A stretch of DNA of 14,250 bases from Oxalobacter sp. (GTDB lineage Bacteria > Pseudomonadota > Gammaproteobacteria > Burkholderiales > Burkholderiaceae_D). Position numbers and translations under genes: made by a program. The stretch lies in assembly GCA_012512465.1 (NCBI GenBank), contig JAAZED010000133.1, forward strand, positions 1-14,250. Reading direction: 5' to 3'. The number at the start of each line of letters is the position of its first letter. The stretch's first letter is position 1. Below the pieces are notes generated by a model. That model saw nothing but the letters and a program-made list of their open reading frames with translations. It ran no database searches and was not told the origin of the DNA. Below are positions 1 to 7,305 of the stretch, in pieces.

Positions 1-1221
1 CCGTTTTCCCGCCGCCTCGGCATTGAAGGAGATGACCTGCCGTTTGTGCTGGGCGGCATGGACTTTCTTTCCGCGGTCAGGGACGGAAAAGACCCGAAAG
101 TCGGACCACATGTGATCGTAATCGGGGGCGGTAATGCCGCTATCGACGTGGCGATGACCGCCTTTCGCCAGGGGGCGACCAAGGTGCAGATGTGGTATCG
201 GCGCACCCGAAAGGATATGCACGCCAACCCGCATGAAGTCGTCATGGCATTGGACGAAGGGGTGGAACTTGTCGAGCTTTGGGCACCGACAAAAATCATG
301 GAAGGCAACCTCATTGAATTTGCCCGCTCCAAAAATGCACCGGATGCGGACACCGCCAAACCGGTGACCATCCGCGCCGACCAGATTATTGCGGGCATTG
401 GTCAGGATGGCGACATCGCCTGGCTCGATGGCAGCAAGATCGAACTCGAATGGGGCAATATCGTCGCTGATCCCGTGACACTGGAAACCGGTGAACCGGG
501 TATTTTCTCAGGCGGCGACATCCAGCATGGCGCCAGCACGGTCGTTGCCGCGATAGGCTCCGGCAAGCGGGCAGCAGAAGCGATTGATTCCTGGCTGATG
601 AAAAAGGAAATGGATCTGCCCTCGCTCAAGCCACAGCGCCGCGATGAAGTGCCTTATCTGTCCGTTGATGCGGCTTTCCGGCTCAGTAAGAGCCGCCCTC
701 ACGTGCCGGAAAAAGACCCCGACACCCGGAAATGGTCACATGACTTTATCCAGTTTGACTGGGATGAAAACGAGGCGCGCGCCGAAGCCGGACGCTGCCT
801 GCGTTGTGACCTCTGTATCGGCTGCGGCCTGTGTGAGCTGGCCTGTATCCAGGTGGGCGCAGAGGCATTGAGAATGGTTGAAACCGGTAACCGCCGCCTG
901 GTATTTGAGGACTTCCTCCGCCCTGCCAGCCTGTGTATCGGTTGCGGCGCCTGTGCCGCCGTCTGCCCGACCGGCGCCATCCGTGTGGAAAACCGCGACG
1001 GGATGCGGGTCACCGAAATTACCGGTACTGTGGTCAGAAGCCAGCCATTGCAGGTATGCAGTTGCTGTGACAAACCCTTCGTTTCTTCCGTTCAGTATGG
1101 CAAAACCCGTTCCAGCATGGGCGGCCCCGGCGAGACGGATGTCGTTATGTGTTCGTCGTGTGCCCGACTGCGTGCTGCGGAGTCACTCAGCGACATGCGC
1201 TGGATTGCTGCCGGAAGATAA
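1..1221 (+). CDS. GltD-like FAD/NAD(P)-dependent oxidoreductase fused to a ferredoxin module (5' end cut by window)
   Basis: The reading frame is open from base 1, so the N-terminus is missing; 406 residues are visible. Residues about 40-60 hold a dinucleotide-binding GGGNAAIDVA motif like that of the glutamate synthase small subunit. A GDIQHGASTVVAAI segment near residues 172-185 matches the C-terminal FAD-contact motif of that family. Next comes a cysteine-dense stretch, CLRCDLCIGCGLCELAC (bases 796-846), then CIGCGACAAVCP (from base 904), the pattern of two 4Fe-4S clusters. The tail adds a CSCC cluster (from base 1057) and a late CSSC (from base 1150), which could bind another metal centre. 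Family knowledge suggests electron transfer between NAD(P)H, FAD and FeS centres in the cytoplasm. The convergent mobB neighbour suggests service to a molybdoenzyme such as formate dehydrogenase, but this is inference. True glutamate synthase GltD is unlikely because of the added C-terminal clusters. Confidence 0.85.
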   Translation, partial: PFSRRLGIEGDDLPFVLGGMDFLSAVRDGKDPKVGPHVIVIGGGNAAIDVAMTAFRQGATKVQMWYRRTRKDMHANPHEVVMALDEGVELVELWAPTKIMEGNLIEFARSKNAPDADTAKPVTIRADQIIAGIGQDGDIAWLDGSKIELEWGNIVADPVTLETGEPGIFSGGDIQHGASTVVAAIGSGKRAAEAIDSWLMKKEMDLPSLKPQRRDEVPYLSVDAAFRLSKSRPHVPEKDPDTRKWSHDFIQFDWDENEARAEAGRCLRCDLCIGCGLCELACIQVGAEALRMVETGNRRLVFEDFLRPASLCIGCGACAAVCPTGAIRVENRDGMRVTEITGTVVRSQPLQVCSCCDKPFVSSVQYGKTRSSMGGPGETDVVMCSSCARLRAAESLSDMRWIAAGR

Positions 1222-1232
1222 CCGGTTTCGCG

Positions 1233-1754
1233 TTAACGCAAATGCGACTGGCTTTCAAAAAGCCAGTCGCATATTTTTTCGGGATCATTCAAGTCCAGCC
1301 AATTCACCGGATGCGGCAGATTTTCCGGACACGGCACATCCGATGCGACCGCCACAATGGTCGTATCATCCGGATAAATGGCTGACTTGCCGACAGCAGG
1401 CCTGAAAACCTCCAGCTTCGGGATGGCTTCAGCCCGAAACCCTTCCACCAGCGTGATATCGGCAGGCGTCATCCTGCCTGTCAGCTCATCCAGTGCCGGC
1501 ATATCCGCTCCCCGCAGCTCATGCACCAGCATATAACGGTGCGGGGAAGACAGCATCACCTCGGCGGCACCCGCTGCCCGCATGCGGGCACTGTCCTTGT
1601 GCGGCGGCTCAATCTGCACATCATGATGGCTGCTCTTTATCACATTGACCCGGCAACCGCGGGCGATCAGCAAAGGCAGCAGCTTTTCAAGCAGGCTGGT
1701 CTTGCCGCTGCCTGACCAGCCTGCTATGCCAAGAAGGGAAAATCGGAGAGTCAT
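1233..1754 (-). CDS. mobB: MobB, molybdopterin-guanine dinucleotide biosynthesis accessory GTPase
   Basis: The product is 173 residues, the usual size for stand-alone MobB. An N-terminal P-loop GWSGSGKT (residues 12-19) sits right after a hydrophobic beta strand. Next come the family-typical IKSSHHD (39-45) and KDSARMRAAGA (53-63) segments, and a VEGFRAEAIPKLEVFR block (103-118) matching the conserved VEGF-K-P-E region. MobB binds GTP and helps MobA attach GMP to molybdopterin, making the MGD cofactor of DMSO-reductase-family enzymes. The ATG at 1754 leaves only 11 residues before the P-loop, so little room remains for a later start; no strong ribosome binding site is visible. mobA, moeA and other Moco genes are absent from the window. 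The gene converges on the oxidoreductase with an 11-bp gap, and its last codons contain that neighbour's terminator. Confidence 0.93.
   Translation of the reverse strand: MTLRFSLLGIAGWSGSGKTSLLEKLLPLLIARGCRVNVIKSSHHDVQIEPPHKDSARMRAAGAAEVMLSSPHRYMLVHELRGADMPALDELTGRMTPADITLVEGFRAEAIPKLEVFRPAVGKSAIYPDDTTIVAVASDVPCPENLPHPVNWLDLNDPEKICDWLFESQSHLR
1242..1279 (+). terminator. Intrinsic terminator of the oxidoreductase gene, inside the 3' end of mobB
   Basis: A perfect 14-bp stem (ATGCGACTGGCTTT at 1242-1255 pairing with 1259-1272) closes a 3-base loop. After one A it is followed by six T residues at 1274-1279. It starts 21 bases after the TAA of the upstream gene and has the classic Rho-independent form for + strand transcripts. 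The opposite side of the stem has no T-run in the minus direction, so it should work one way only. The stem lies within mobB codons of about residues 161-171. Confidence 0.85.
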
Positions 1755-1913
1755 CGCTTAATAAAGGTGAGGAAACCCTTTCATTTTACCGTATTGCAAA
1801 GAATCAACATTTCTTACAATTAACAATAAAGGCGCATTCCCTCACGGAAAACAAAAAACGGAAAAAAACTACAATAAAATATTCCTTGAATAATTATTAT
1901 GTCCCTAAAGCAA

Positions 1914-1943
1914 CTGACATTGTTGCTGTAATGCAATATTATA
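1914..1943 (+). promoter_or_regulatory. Candidate sigma70-type promoter with overlapping inverted repeat, upstream of the GGDEF-EAL gene
   Basis: CTGACA at 1914-1919 and TATTAT at 1938-1943 each match the consensus hexamers in five of six positions, with an 18-base spacer. An inverted repeat AATGC-N9-GCATT (1931-1949) covers the -10 region and could be a regulator site. The surrounding spacer (1755-2033, 279 bp) between mobB and the GGDEF-EAL gene is AT-rich. Apart from the short leader ORF described separately, I see no other gene in it and no convincing promoter for mobB. AT-rich DNA gives such matches by chance, so confidence is limited. Confidence 0.4.
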
Positions 1944-1995
1944 GCATTATCTTTTTACGATCAGATATATTTCCGCCAAAGGTCAGGGAAACAGG

Positions 1996-2037
1996 ATGAC
2001 CGTAAAAAGTGGTGTCAGAACGGGCTACACTACATGA
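1996..2037 (+). CDS. Possible 13-codon leader peptide overlapping the start of the GGDEF-EAL gene
   Basis: ATG at 1996 opens a short frame encoding MTVKSGVRTGYTT and ending in TGA at 2035-2037. The stop overlaps the ATG (2034) of the large downstream gene in an ATGA arrangement, which is typical of translational coupling. AGGGA at 1985-1989 sits six bases before the leader ATG and is a good ribosome binding site, whereas the main gene has only a weak purine stretch at 2017-2024. This may mean ribosomes load at the leader and restart on the main gene. A frame this short can easily be chance, and there is no residue bias pointing to attenuation. Confidence 0.3.
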   Translation: MTVKSGVRTGYTT

Positions 2038-5000
2038 TGGAAATCTGGGGAAAACTTTCTCTGCGAATCAGGCTGATCCTTGTCTTTGTGGTCATCAAGG
2101 TTCTGCTGCTGCTTTTGCTGGGATGGATGGCATGGAGCCACTCTTACCAGACGGCGAAGGACCTGACCAAACAGGCTGAGCACCTGGTTGAGATGGCTGA
2201 TGAAACTATTCAGCACGTAGGCGACACCGCTATTGCCGATGCGGTAGCGGCTCTTGACTCACGCGCCCGGGAAGAAATCGAAAGACAGACGACCGACACC
2301 GCTCGCGCCGTGGCCGACTTTCTGTATGGCCGGGATGCAGATATTAGCTACGCCCGTTCCCTGGAACCCAGCGTGGCCCTTTACCGGAACTTCATCGAAA
2401 ACAAGCAGCGCGACCTGATTTACCACGGGGAGTGGAAACTGGCAGAAGACGGCAAATCCTGGGAACCGGTCGACGCGCCAAAAGAAGGCGGCTCATCAGC
2501 CGATCCAGGCAGTCCTGACAACGCAAAAGATTTTCATTATCGCCAGCCGGTACCGCTCAGATCAAAGCGCACGCCGCTTTATCTGGAAATGACCTTTGTC
2601 GGGCTGGATGGCAAGGAGCGAATCAAGGTCACCACCTCTGACCGTGTATCTTCGGCACTCAAGGACGTTTCCAACCGCATGAATACCTTTGCCAGGGCGG
2701 AAACGTATTTCAATGAACTCAAAAAACTCAAGCCGGGTGACATTTACGTCTCTGATGTGATCGGCACCTATGTGGGCTCGAAAATCATCGGCCATTACAC
2801 ACCGGAAACTGCAGCAAAAAAAGGGATTGCCTATGAGCCGGAAAACAGCGCCTATGCCGGCAAGGAAAATCCGGTCGGCAAGCGCTTCAAGGGCATTGTC
2901 CGCTGGGCAACGCCTGTTGTCAGGAGCGGACAGATAACGGGATGGGTCACGCTGGCACTGAACCACGACCACCTGATGTCCTTTACCGATACCATTGTGC
3001 CGACATCCGAACGCTACCGGGATATCAATGACGCATCAGATGGCAACTATGCGTTTATCGGGGACTACAAGGGCCGCAGCATTGTCCATCCCCGCCATCA
3101 TTCCATTACCGGATACAACGCCGAAACGGGTGAGCCGGAAGTCCCCTGGCTGGAAGACGTGGTTTATGAAGAATGGAAGCGTAGCGGTATGCCTTATACC
3201 GAATTCATCAAAACCGCGCCGACTTTCGTCAACCAGTTGCAAAGCCGCAAGCCCGCCAAAGAACTGACCGATGCCGGCAATGTCGGCCTGGATTGCCGCT
3301 GGCTCAATTTTGCGCCACAGTGCACCGGCTGGTACAACCTGGCCAATTCCGGCGGTTCAGGCTCTTTCCTGATTTTATGGAGCGGCCTGTGGAAACTGAC
3401 CACCACCGCAGCCATTCCGTATTACACCGGCCAGTACAGCCCGGAAGCTGCAGGCAACAAGCGCGGCTTCGGTATCGTGACGATCGGCGCCAATGTGGAT
3501 GATTTCCACCGGGCGGCCAATGAATCCAAGGCCCGCCTTGACCTTGTTATTGCCAAGACAGACCAGGCCATGCTGGAGCAGGGGCGCAAAGCCGAGAAAA
3601 CGGTCCAGGATGGCATGACCAAAATGGCATACAGCCTCATCATTTCCACACTGGTCATGGTGGGCATTGTTATTGTTATTGCCATCTGGATGGCCTCTTT
3701 CCTTTCAAGCCGGATCAAGTGGCTCAATGCAGGCTTTAACCGCTTCCGCCTGGGTGAACGCAACTTCCGCTTCGAGGTCAAGAATGAAAACGAAATCACC
3801 GAACTGGCGTCGTCTTTCAACGAAATGGCCGATACGCTTAATGACAACCTCTTCCGCCTGAAAGAGGGAGTGAATATCTGTACCCAGAAGGAAAGTGAAC
3901 TCAGGGAAATCAAGGATAACCTGGAAATCCGTATTGCCGAGCGGACCCAGGAACTGTCTGAAATCAATGGCCTGCTTCGCGGTGAAATCGAAATCCGGCG
4001 GGCGGCTGAAGCCAAGGCCCAGCATCTGGCCAGCCATGATCCATTAACGGGCCTCGCCAACCGACTGCTCTTTCACGAGCGCCTGCAGAAAGCCATACAC
4101 CAGGCCAGCCGCTCCCGCAAGGCGGGCGCCCTGCTTTTCTTTGACCTGGACCGTTTCAAACAGGTCAACGATACGCTGGGCCATGCCATTGGTGATGCGC
4201 TTCTCGTGAATGTTGCCCAGGTACTGCAGCAGCGTTCGCGCAAAACAGATACCGTGGCCCGACTGGGTGGTGATGAATTCGCCGTCATCATGACGGATCT
4301 GGCAGCGCCGGATGACGCCGCCATCCTGGCCCAGCAGATTTTAGACCAGCTGGATCAGGCGGTAACCCTTGACGGCCATGAACTGCGCATCTGCACCAGT
4401 ATCGGTATTGCCACCTTCTCCGGTGAAGATACTGACATTGAGCATATTCTGATGCATGCCGATATGGCGATGTACCAGGCCAAGACCGAAGGCGGCACCC
4501 GCTTCCGCTTCTTCGAGGAATCCATGCAGAACAAGATTCAGGCCAGAAAACAGATGGAAGCAGAGTTGCGTACCGCACTGGAAGAGCGCCAGTTTGTCCC
4601 TTACTTCCAGCCGATCTTTGATACCGAAGAAAAACGGGGCGTCAGTGTGGAAGCCCTGGTTCGCTGGGCGCATCCGGATCATGGCATCCTGATGCCGGGC
4701 GAATTCATGGATGTGGCCATCCTGTCCGGCATGATGCCGGAAATCGATGCCCGGATGCTGGAAATGGCGTGTAAACAGGCTAAACAATGGCTGGATGACG
4801 GCGTTGATTTTGGCAGGGTATCGATTAACGTCCTGCCTGAAAAAATCTCATCACCGGATTTCGTCGACTATATCCGGAAAGTGCTTGATCAAACAAAACT
4901 CCCGGCGAGTAAACTGGCGCTGGAAATCACGGAGCGCGCATTGCTTGAAGACCGTGACCAGGTGATTGGCAACCTGTCGAGCCTGCGCCAGATGGGCGCG

Positions 5001-5327
5001 TCTGTCTCCATCGATGATTTCGGTATTGAGTACTTCTCCCTGCAAAGGCTGGTTGAATATCCGATTGATGTGCTCAAGATTGACCGCTTCTTTGTTCGCC
5101 GTGTGGGTGACAGCAAGACTGAGGCTATTATCCACGCCATCATTGCCATGGCCCGCTCCATTGGCATGGAAATTGTGGCAGAAGGGGTGGAATCCAAAAC
5201 CCAGCTGGACTACCTGATCGGCCACGATTGCCGCATCATTCAGGGATATCTCCATGCCAGGCCAATGTCGAGTGCGGATACCACCCGCCACCTGCTTTCC
5301 TACGCAGACAACACAACATCATCCTGA
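2034..5327 (+). CDS. Membrane-bound sensor c-di-GMP enzyme: periplasmic sensor, HAMP, GGDEF and EAL domains
   Basis: The product is 1097 residues. A first membrane segment lies at about 13-35, followed by a periplasmic region of roughly 500 residues. Part of it (about 235-315, with the IVRWATPVV and GWVTLALN stretches) looks like a Cache-type ligand-binding fold. Its only two cysteines, C421 and C430, flank the segment RWLNFAPQ and could form a disulfide. A second membrane segment at about 533-556 leads to HAMP (to about 606) and a coiled coil (about 610-660). The GGDEF domain keeps RLGGDEF (743-749) and a product-inhibition RxxD site, RKTD (736-739), so cyclase activity is plausible. The EAL domain keeps EALVRW (873-878), N932, E964, D994/D995, K1015 and E1050, but its loop 6 reads DDFGIEYFSL instead of the usual DDFGTGYSSL. 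It probably makes and/or breaks c-di-GMP at the inner membrane in response to a periplasmic signal. ATG 2034 is followed at once by another ATG. It converges on the solute-binding gene with a 37-bp gap; I see no terminator there. Confidence 0.92.
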   Translation: MMEIWGKLSLRIRLILVFVVIKVLLLLLLGWMAWSHSYQTAKDLTKQAEHLVEMADETIQHVGDTAIADAVAALDSRAREEIERQTTDTARAVADFLYGRDADISYARSLEPSVALYRNFIENKQRDLIYHGEWKLAEDGKSWEPVDAPKEGGSSADPGSPDNAKDFHYRQPVPLRSKRTPLYLEMTFVGLDGKERIKVTTSDRVSSALKDVSNRMNTFARAETYFNELKKLKPGDIYVSDVIGTYVGSKIIGHYTPETAAKKGIAYEPENSAYAGKENPVGKRFKGIVRWATPVVRSGQITGWVTLALNHDHLMSFTDTIVPTSERYRDINDASDGNYAFIGDYKGRSIVHPRHHSITGYNAETGEPEVPWLEDVVYEEWKRSGMPYTEFIKTAPTFVNQLQSRKPAKELTDAGNVGLDCRWLNFAPQCTGWYNLANSGGSGSFLILWSGLWKLTTTAAIPYYTGQYSPEAAGNKRGFGIVTIGANVDDFHRAANESKARLDLVIAKTDQAMLEQGRKAEKTVQDGMTKMAYSLIISTLVMVGIVIVIAIWMASFLSSRIKWLNAGFNRFRLGERNFRFEVKNENEITELASSFNEMADTLNDNLFRLKEGVNICTQKESELREIKDNLEIRIAERTQELSEINGLLRGEIEIRRAAEAKAQHLASHDPLTGLANRLLFHERLQKAIHQASRSRKAGALLFFDLDRFKQVNDTLGHAIGDALLVNVAQVLQQRSRKTDTVARLGGDEFAVIMTDLAAPDDAAILAQQILDQLDQAVTLDGHELRICTSIGIATFSGEDTDIEHILMHADMAMYQAKTEGGTRFRFFEESMQNKIQARKQMEAELRTALEERQFVPYFQPIFDTEEKRGVSVEALVRWAHPDHGILMPGEFMDVAILSGMMPEIDARMLEMACKQAKQWLDDGVDFGRVSINVLPEKISSPDFVDYIRKVLDQTKLPASKLALEITERALLEDRDQVIGNLSSLRQMGASVSIDDFGIEYFSLQRLVEYPIDVLKIDRFFVRRVGDSKTEAIIHAIIAMARSIGMEIVAEGVESKTQLDYLIGHDCRIIQGYLHARPMSSADTTRHLLSYADNTTSS

Positions 5328-5364
5328 CAGATCAGCCCACACGGTCTGCTTATCTATGGCCCGC

Positions 5365-7134
5365 TTATTTCTCCACATCGAGATATTGCCAGTCTGACTG
5401 CAGGATGGGGTGCTTCTTGAATCCTTTTACCCAGGGCCTGACCAGCCAGTTCCTGACGCGCGAGACATGCAGCGACCAGGCGGTATCGGCTTCCATCTGG
5501 CGGTTCATGGCGACATAAAGCGCATGACGCTCCGGGCCGCTTGGCAGGGCCATCGCTTTTTTGTAGAGTGCATCATAAGCCGCAGACTGGTAACATCCGT
5601 GATTGCCCTGCCCGGCATTGGGACCGTACAAAAGCTGGAGGAAATTCTCTCCTTCCGGGTAATCCGCATGCCAGGCGCTGCCCCACATCATCAGGCGGCA
5701 CTCGGTGGCATCCTTGACGTTATCCGCAAAATTACTGACATCAAACTGCACCCTCACCCCGATCCTGTCGAGCCCGCGTTTCCAGATTTCCGATACGATT
5801 TTTGAACTGGCGCTGGCTTCTGTGCGGATTTTAAGGAGAAGCGGGCTGCCGTCAGGCATCGTCCGGTACCCGTCAGCCTGGCGCTTGTAGCCAAAATGAT
5901 CCAGCAGGCGAGATGCCAGCTCCGGTTCATACCCGATACTGCTGCGATAAGACGGGTCATGGCCCACCACGCCAACCGGCACGATCATTTCCGCCTTGAT
6001 GGCCTGCCCGTTTCGCAACAGGGTAATTTCATCCTCCACACTGTACGCCATGGCAATAGCGCGCCGCAGGGCAATCTTTTCCCTGCTGAACCCGCCAACA
6101 ACCGGGTCGCGGAAATTGAAGGTGGTAAAAGTCGCCTCAGGCTCAATCATCCGGTACAGACGTAGCTTTTGTGCCGCATACTCGGGCTTGAGTTTATCCC
6201 CGTCCAGCACCAGCGGGGCAGCCAGTTGGGGCAGCTTGTCAAAAGCGATTTTCCCCTCCTGGAAAGTCAGCCACCGGGACTGTTCTTCCTCCACAATGGC
6301 AATTTCCACCCGGCCGACCTGCGGCATCTCCTTGCCCTTCATGTCGCGCACGATCTCATCATCTCCTGGATCACCTGATGACTCAAAATTCCAGGTAAAC
6401 CCTCGGTAATCCGGATTGGCAACCAGCACGACCCGGCTACGCGGCACATATTGCGCCAGCATGTAAGGGCCGGTGCCGACAGGATGAATCCGGCTCTCGG
6501 TACCGTAATGCTCGATCACTTCCCGCGCGACCGCGGCCAGCCCGCCATAAGCCAGTGCAAACAGGAAATTGCTGTCGGGACGGGAAAGATGGATTTTCAA
6601 TGTATAGCGATCCGGTGCATAAAGTCCCGTCACCGGGGCATCGTAATCAAAACGCCCGCTTTTTTTGGCTTTTTCTGCCAGTTCATCAAGCCCGGCGATC
6701 TTGCCGGTGACAAAATTGGCCGAAGGGGAGCGGTTTGCCGGATCGACCAGCCGTTTGATGGAATAGACGTAATCGGCTGCTGTCAGTTCACGGCGTTTTC
6801 CCTTGAATGCCGGGTCCGGCGTGAAGAAAATATTTTTCCGGAGGGTAAATGTCAGGGTTTTGCCATCTTCACTGATTTGCGGCATGGATTCGGCTGTATT
6901 CGGTACCAGTTTGGCAGGACGGGCCAGATAGTCATAGGTGAGCAGTGTTTCAAAAATCGCATCGGCCACCCATCCGGAATAGTAATTCTGGGTCCGGACC
7001 ATATCAAAACCATCGTCGGACGCCTCAAATACGGTATGGATCACCTTGCCGGGATCGGCGGCAGCAAAAACAGGCGGCGGAAGAAAAAGCAATACCAGTA
7101 CAATAGCCAGGCTGTGTTTTATTATTTTCATCAT
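5365..7134 (-). CDS. ABC transporter periplasmic solute-binding protein, family 5 (DppA/OppA-like)
   Basis: The product is 589 residues, a little longer than typical DppA/OppA. It begins with a clear Sec signal peptide: KIIKH, a hydrophobic core, then VFA-AAD with likely cleavage after residue 24 or 26. The mature protein has the family 5 order: AIFETLLTYD near the N-terminus, AESMPQISEDGKTLTFTLRKNIFF, then ADYVYSIKRLVDP, and HPVGTGPYMLAQYVPRSRVVLVANPDYRG (split over about 230-260). Family members capture peptides, nickel chelates, heme or other solutes for an inner-membrane ABC importer; the ligand cannot be read from the sequence. No permease or ATPase gene lies nearby, so it is an orphan that may use a transporter encoded elsewhere. 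GAGGG about ten bases upstream supports the first of two consecutive ATG codons. Confidence 0.92.
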   Translation of the reverse strand: MMKIIKHSLAIVLVLLFLPPPVFAAADPGKVIHTVFEASDDGFDMVRTQNYYSGWVADAIFETLLTYDYLARPAKLVPNTAESMPQISEDGKTLTFTLRKNIFFTPDPAFKGKRRELTAADYVYSIKRLVDPANRSPSANFVTGKIAGLDELAEKAKKSGRFDYDAPVTGLYAPDRYTLKIHLSRPDSNFLFALAYGGLAAVAREVIEHYGTESRIHPVGTGPYMLAQYVPRSRVVLVANPDYRGFTWNFESSGDPGDDEIVRDMKGKEMPQVGRVEIAIVEEEQSRWLTFQEGKIAFDKLPQLAAPLVLDGDKLKPEYAAQKLRLYRMIEPEATFTTFNFRDPVVGGFSREKIALRRAIAMAYSVEDEITLLRNGQAIKAEMIVPVGVVGHDPSYRSSIGYEPELASRLLDHFGYKRQADGYRTMPDGSPLLLKIRTEASASSKIVSEIWKRGLDRIGVRVQFDVSNFADNVKDATECRLMMWGSAWHADYPEGENFLQLLYGPNAGQGNHGCYQSAAYDALYKKAMALPSGPERHALYVAMNRQMEADTAWSLHVSRVRNWLVRPWVKGFKKHPILQSDWQYLDVEK

Positions 7135-7241
7135 TATCGTTTACCCTCATCGTCCGGTTGCGGACTTTCCGTCACCCGGCCCGCCATACCGGCCCCTTCA
7201 TTCCTGTGTTTTTATCAGACACGAAAAGCATTTGCCGGATG

Positions 7242-7281
7242 TTGGGTGAAATCATGCTGGAAGCATTATAATTTTATGCTT
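7242..7281 (+). promoter_or_regulatory. Candidate ribF promoter with perfect -10 inside an inverted repeat
   Basis: TATAAT at 7267-7272 matches the -10 consensus fully. The best -35 is a weak TTGGGT at 7242-7247 with a long 19-base spacer. The -10 lies between AAGCAT (7261-7266) and ATGCTT (7276-7281), a 6-bp inverted repeat. The 8 bases 7265-7272 (ATTATAAT) are their own reverse complement, so a -10 can be read on both strands. The same stretch could therefore serve the divergent solute-binding gene. The rest of the 171-bp spacer (7135-7305) shows no further gene. A transcript from here would have a leader of about 27 bases before ribF. Confidence 0.4.
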
Positions 7282-7305
7282 TTAAAAAATCTCCCGAAAT
7301 AACAG

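Noticed and set aside
1230..1239. 10-bp palindrome GCGTTAACGC at the mobB stop
   Set aside because: It is too short to interpret alone and lies just before the clear terminator hairpin, with no sign of a separate role.
878..1405. A 175-codon + strand frame spanning the oxidoreductase end and mobB
   Set aside because: It runs out of frame through conserved ferredoxin cysteines and a terminator hairpin, then antisense to mobB, so it is not a credible gene.
3422..4060. A 212-codon open frame on the - strand within the GGDEF-EAL gene
   Set aside because: The serine/arginine/leucine-rich translation is typical of antisense shadow frames, and the + strand frame encodes well-conserved HAMP and GGDEF sequence.
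5304..5350. GCAGAC and GTCTGC inverted pair near the 3' end of the GGDEF-EAL gene
   Set aside because: Six-base arms separated by 35 bases without a T-run are expected by chance and do not support a terminator.
6451..7302. A 283-codon open frame on the + strand opposite the solute-binding gene
   Set aside because: It lies almost wholly antisense to a gene with clear signal peptide and family motifs, and its translation shows no recognisable domain; it follows from codon use of the real gene.
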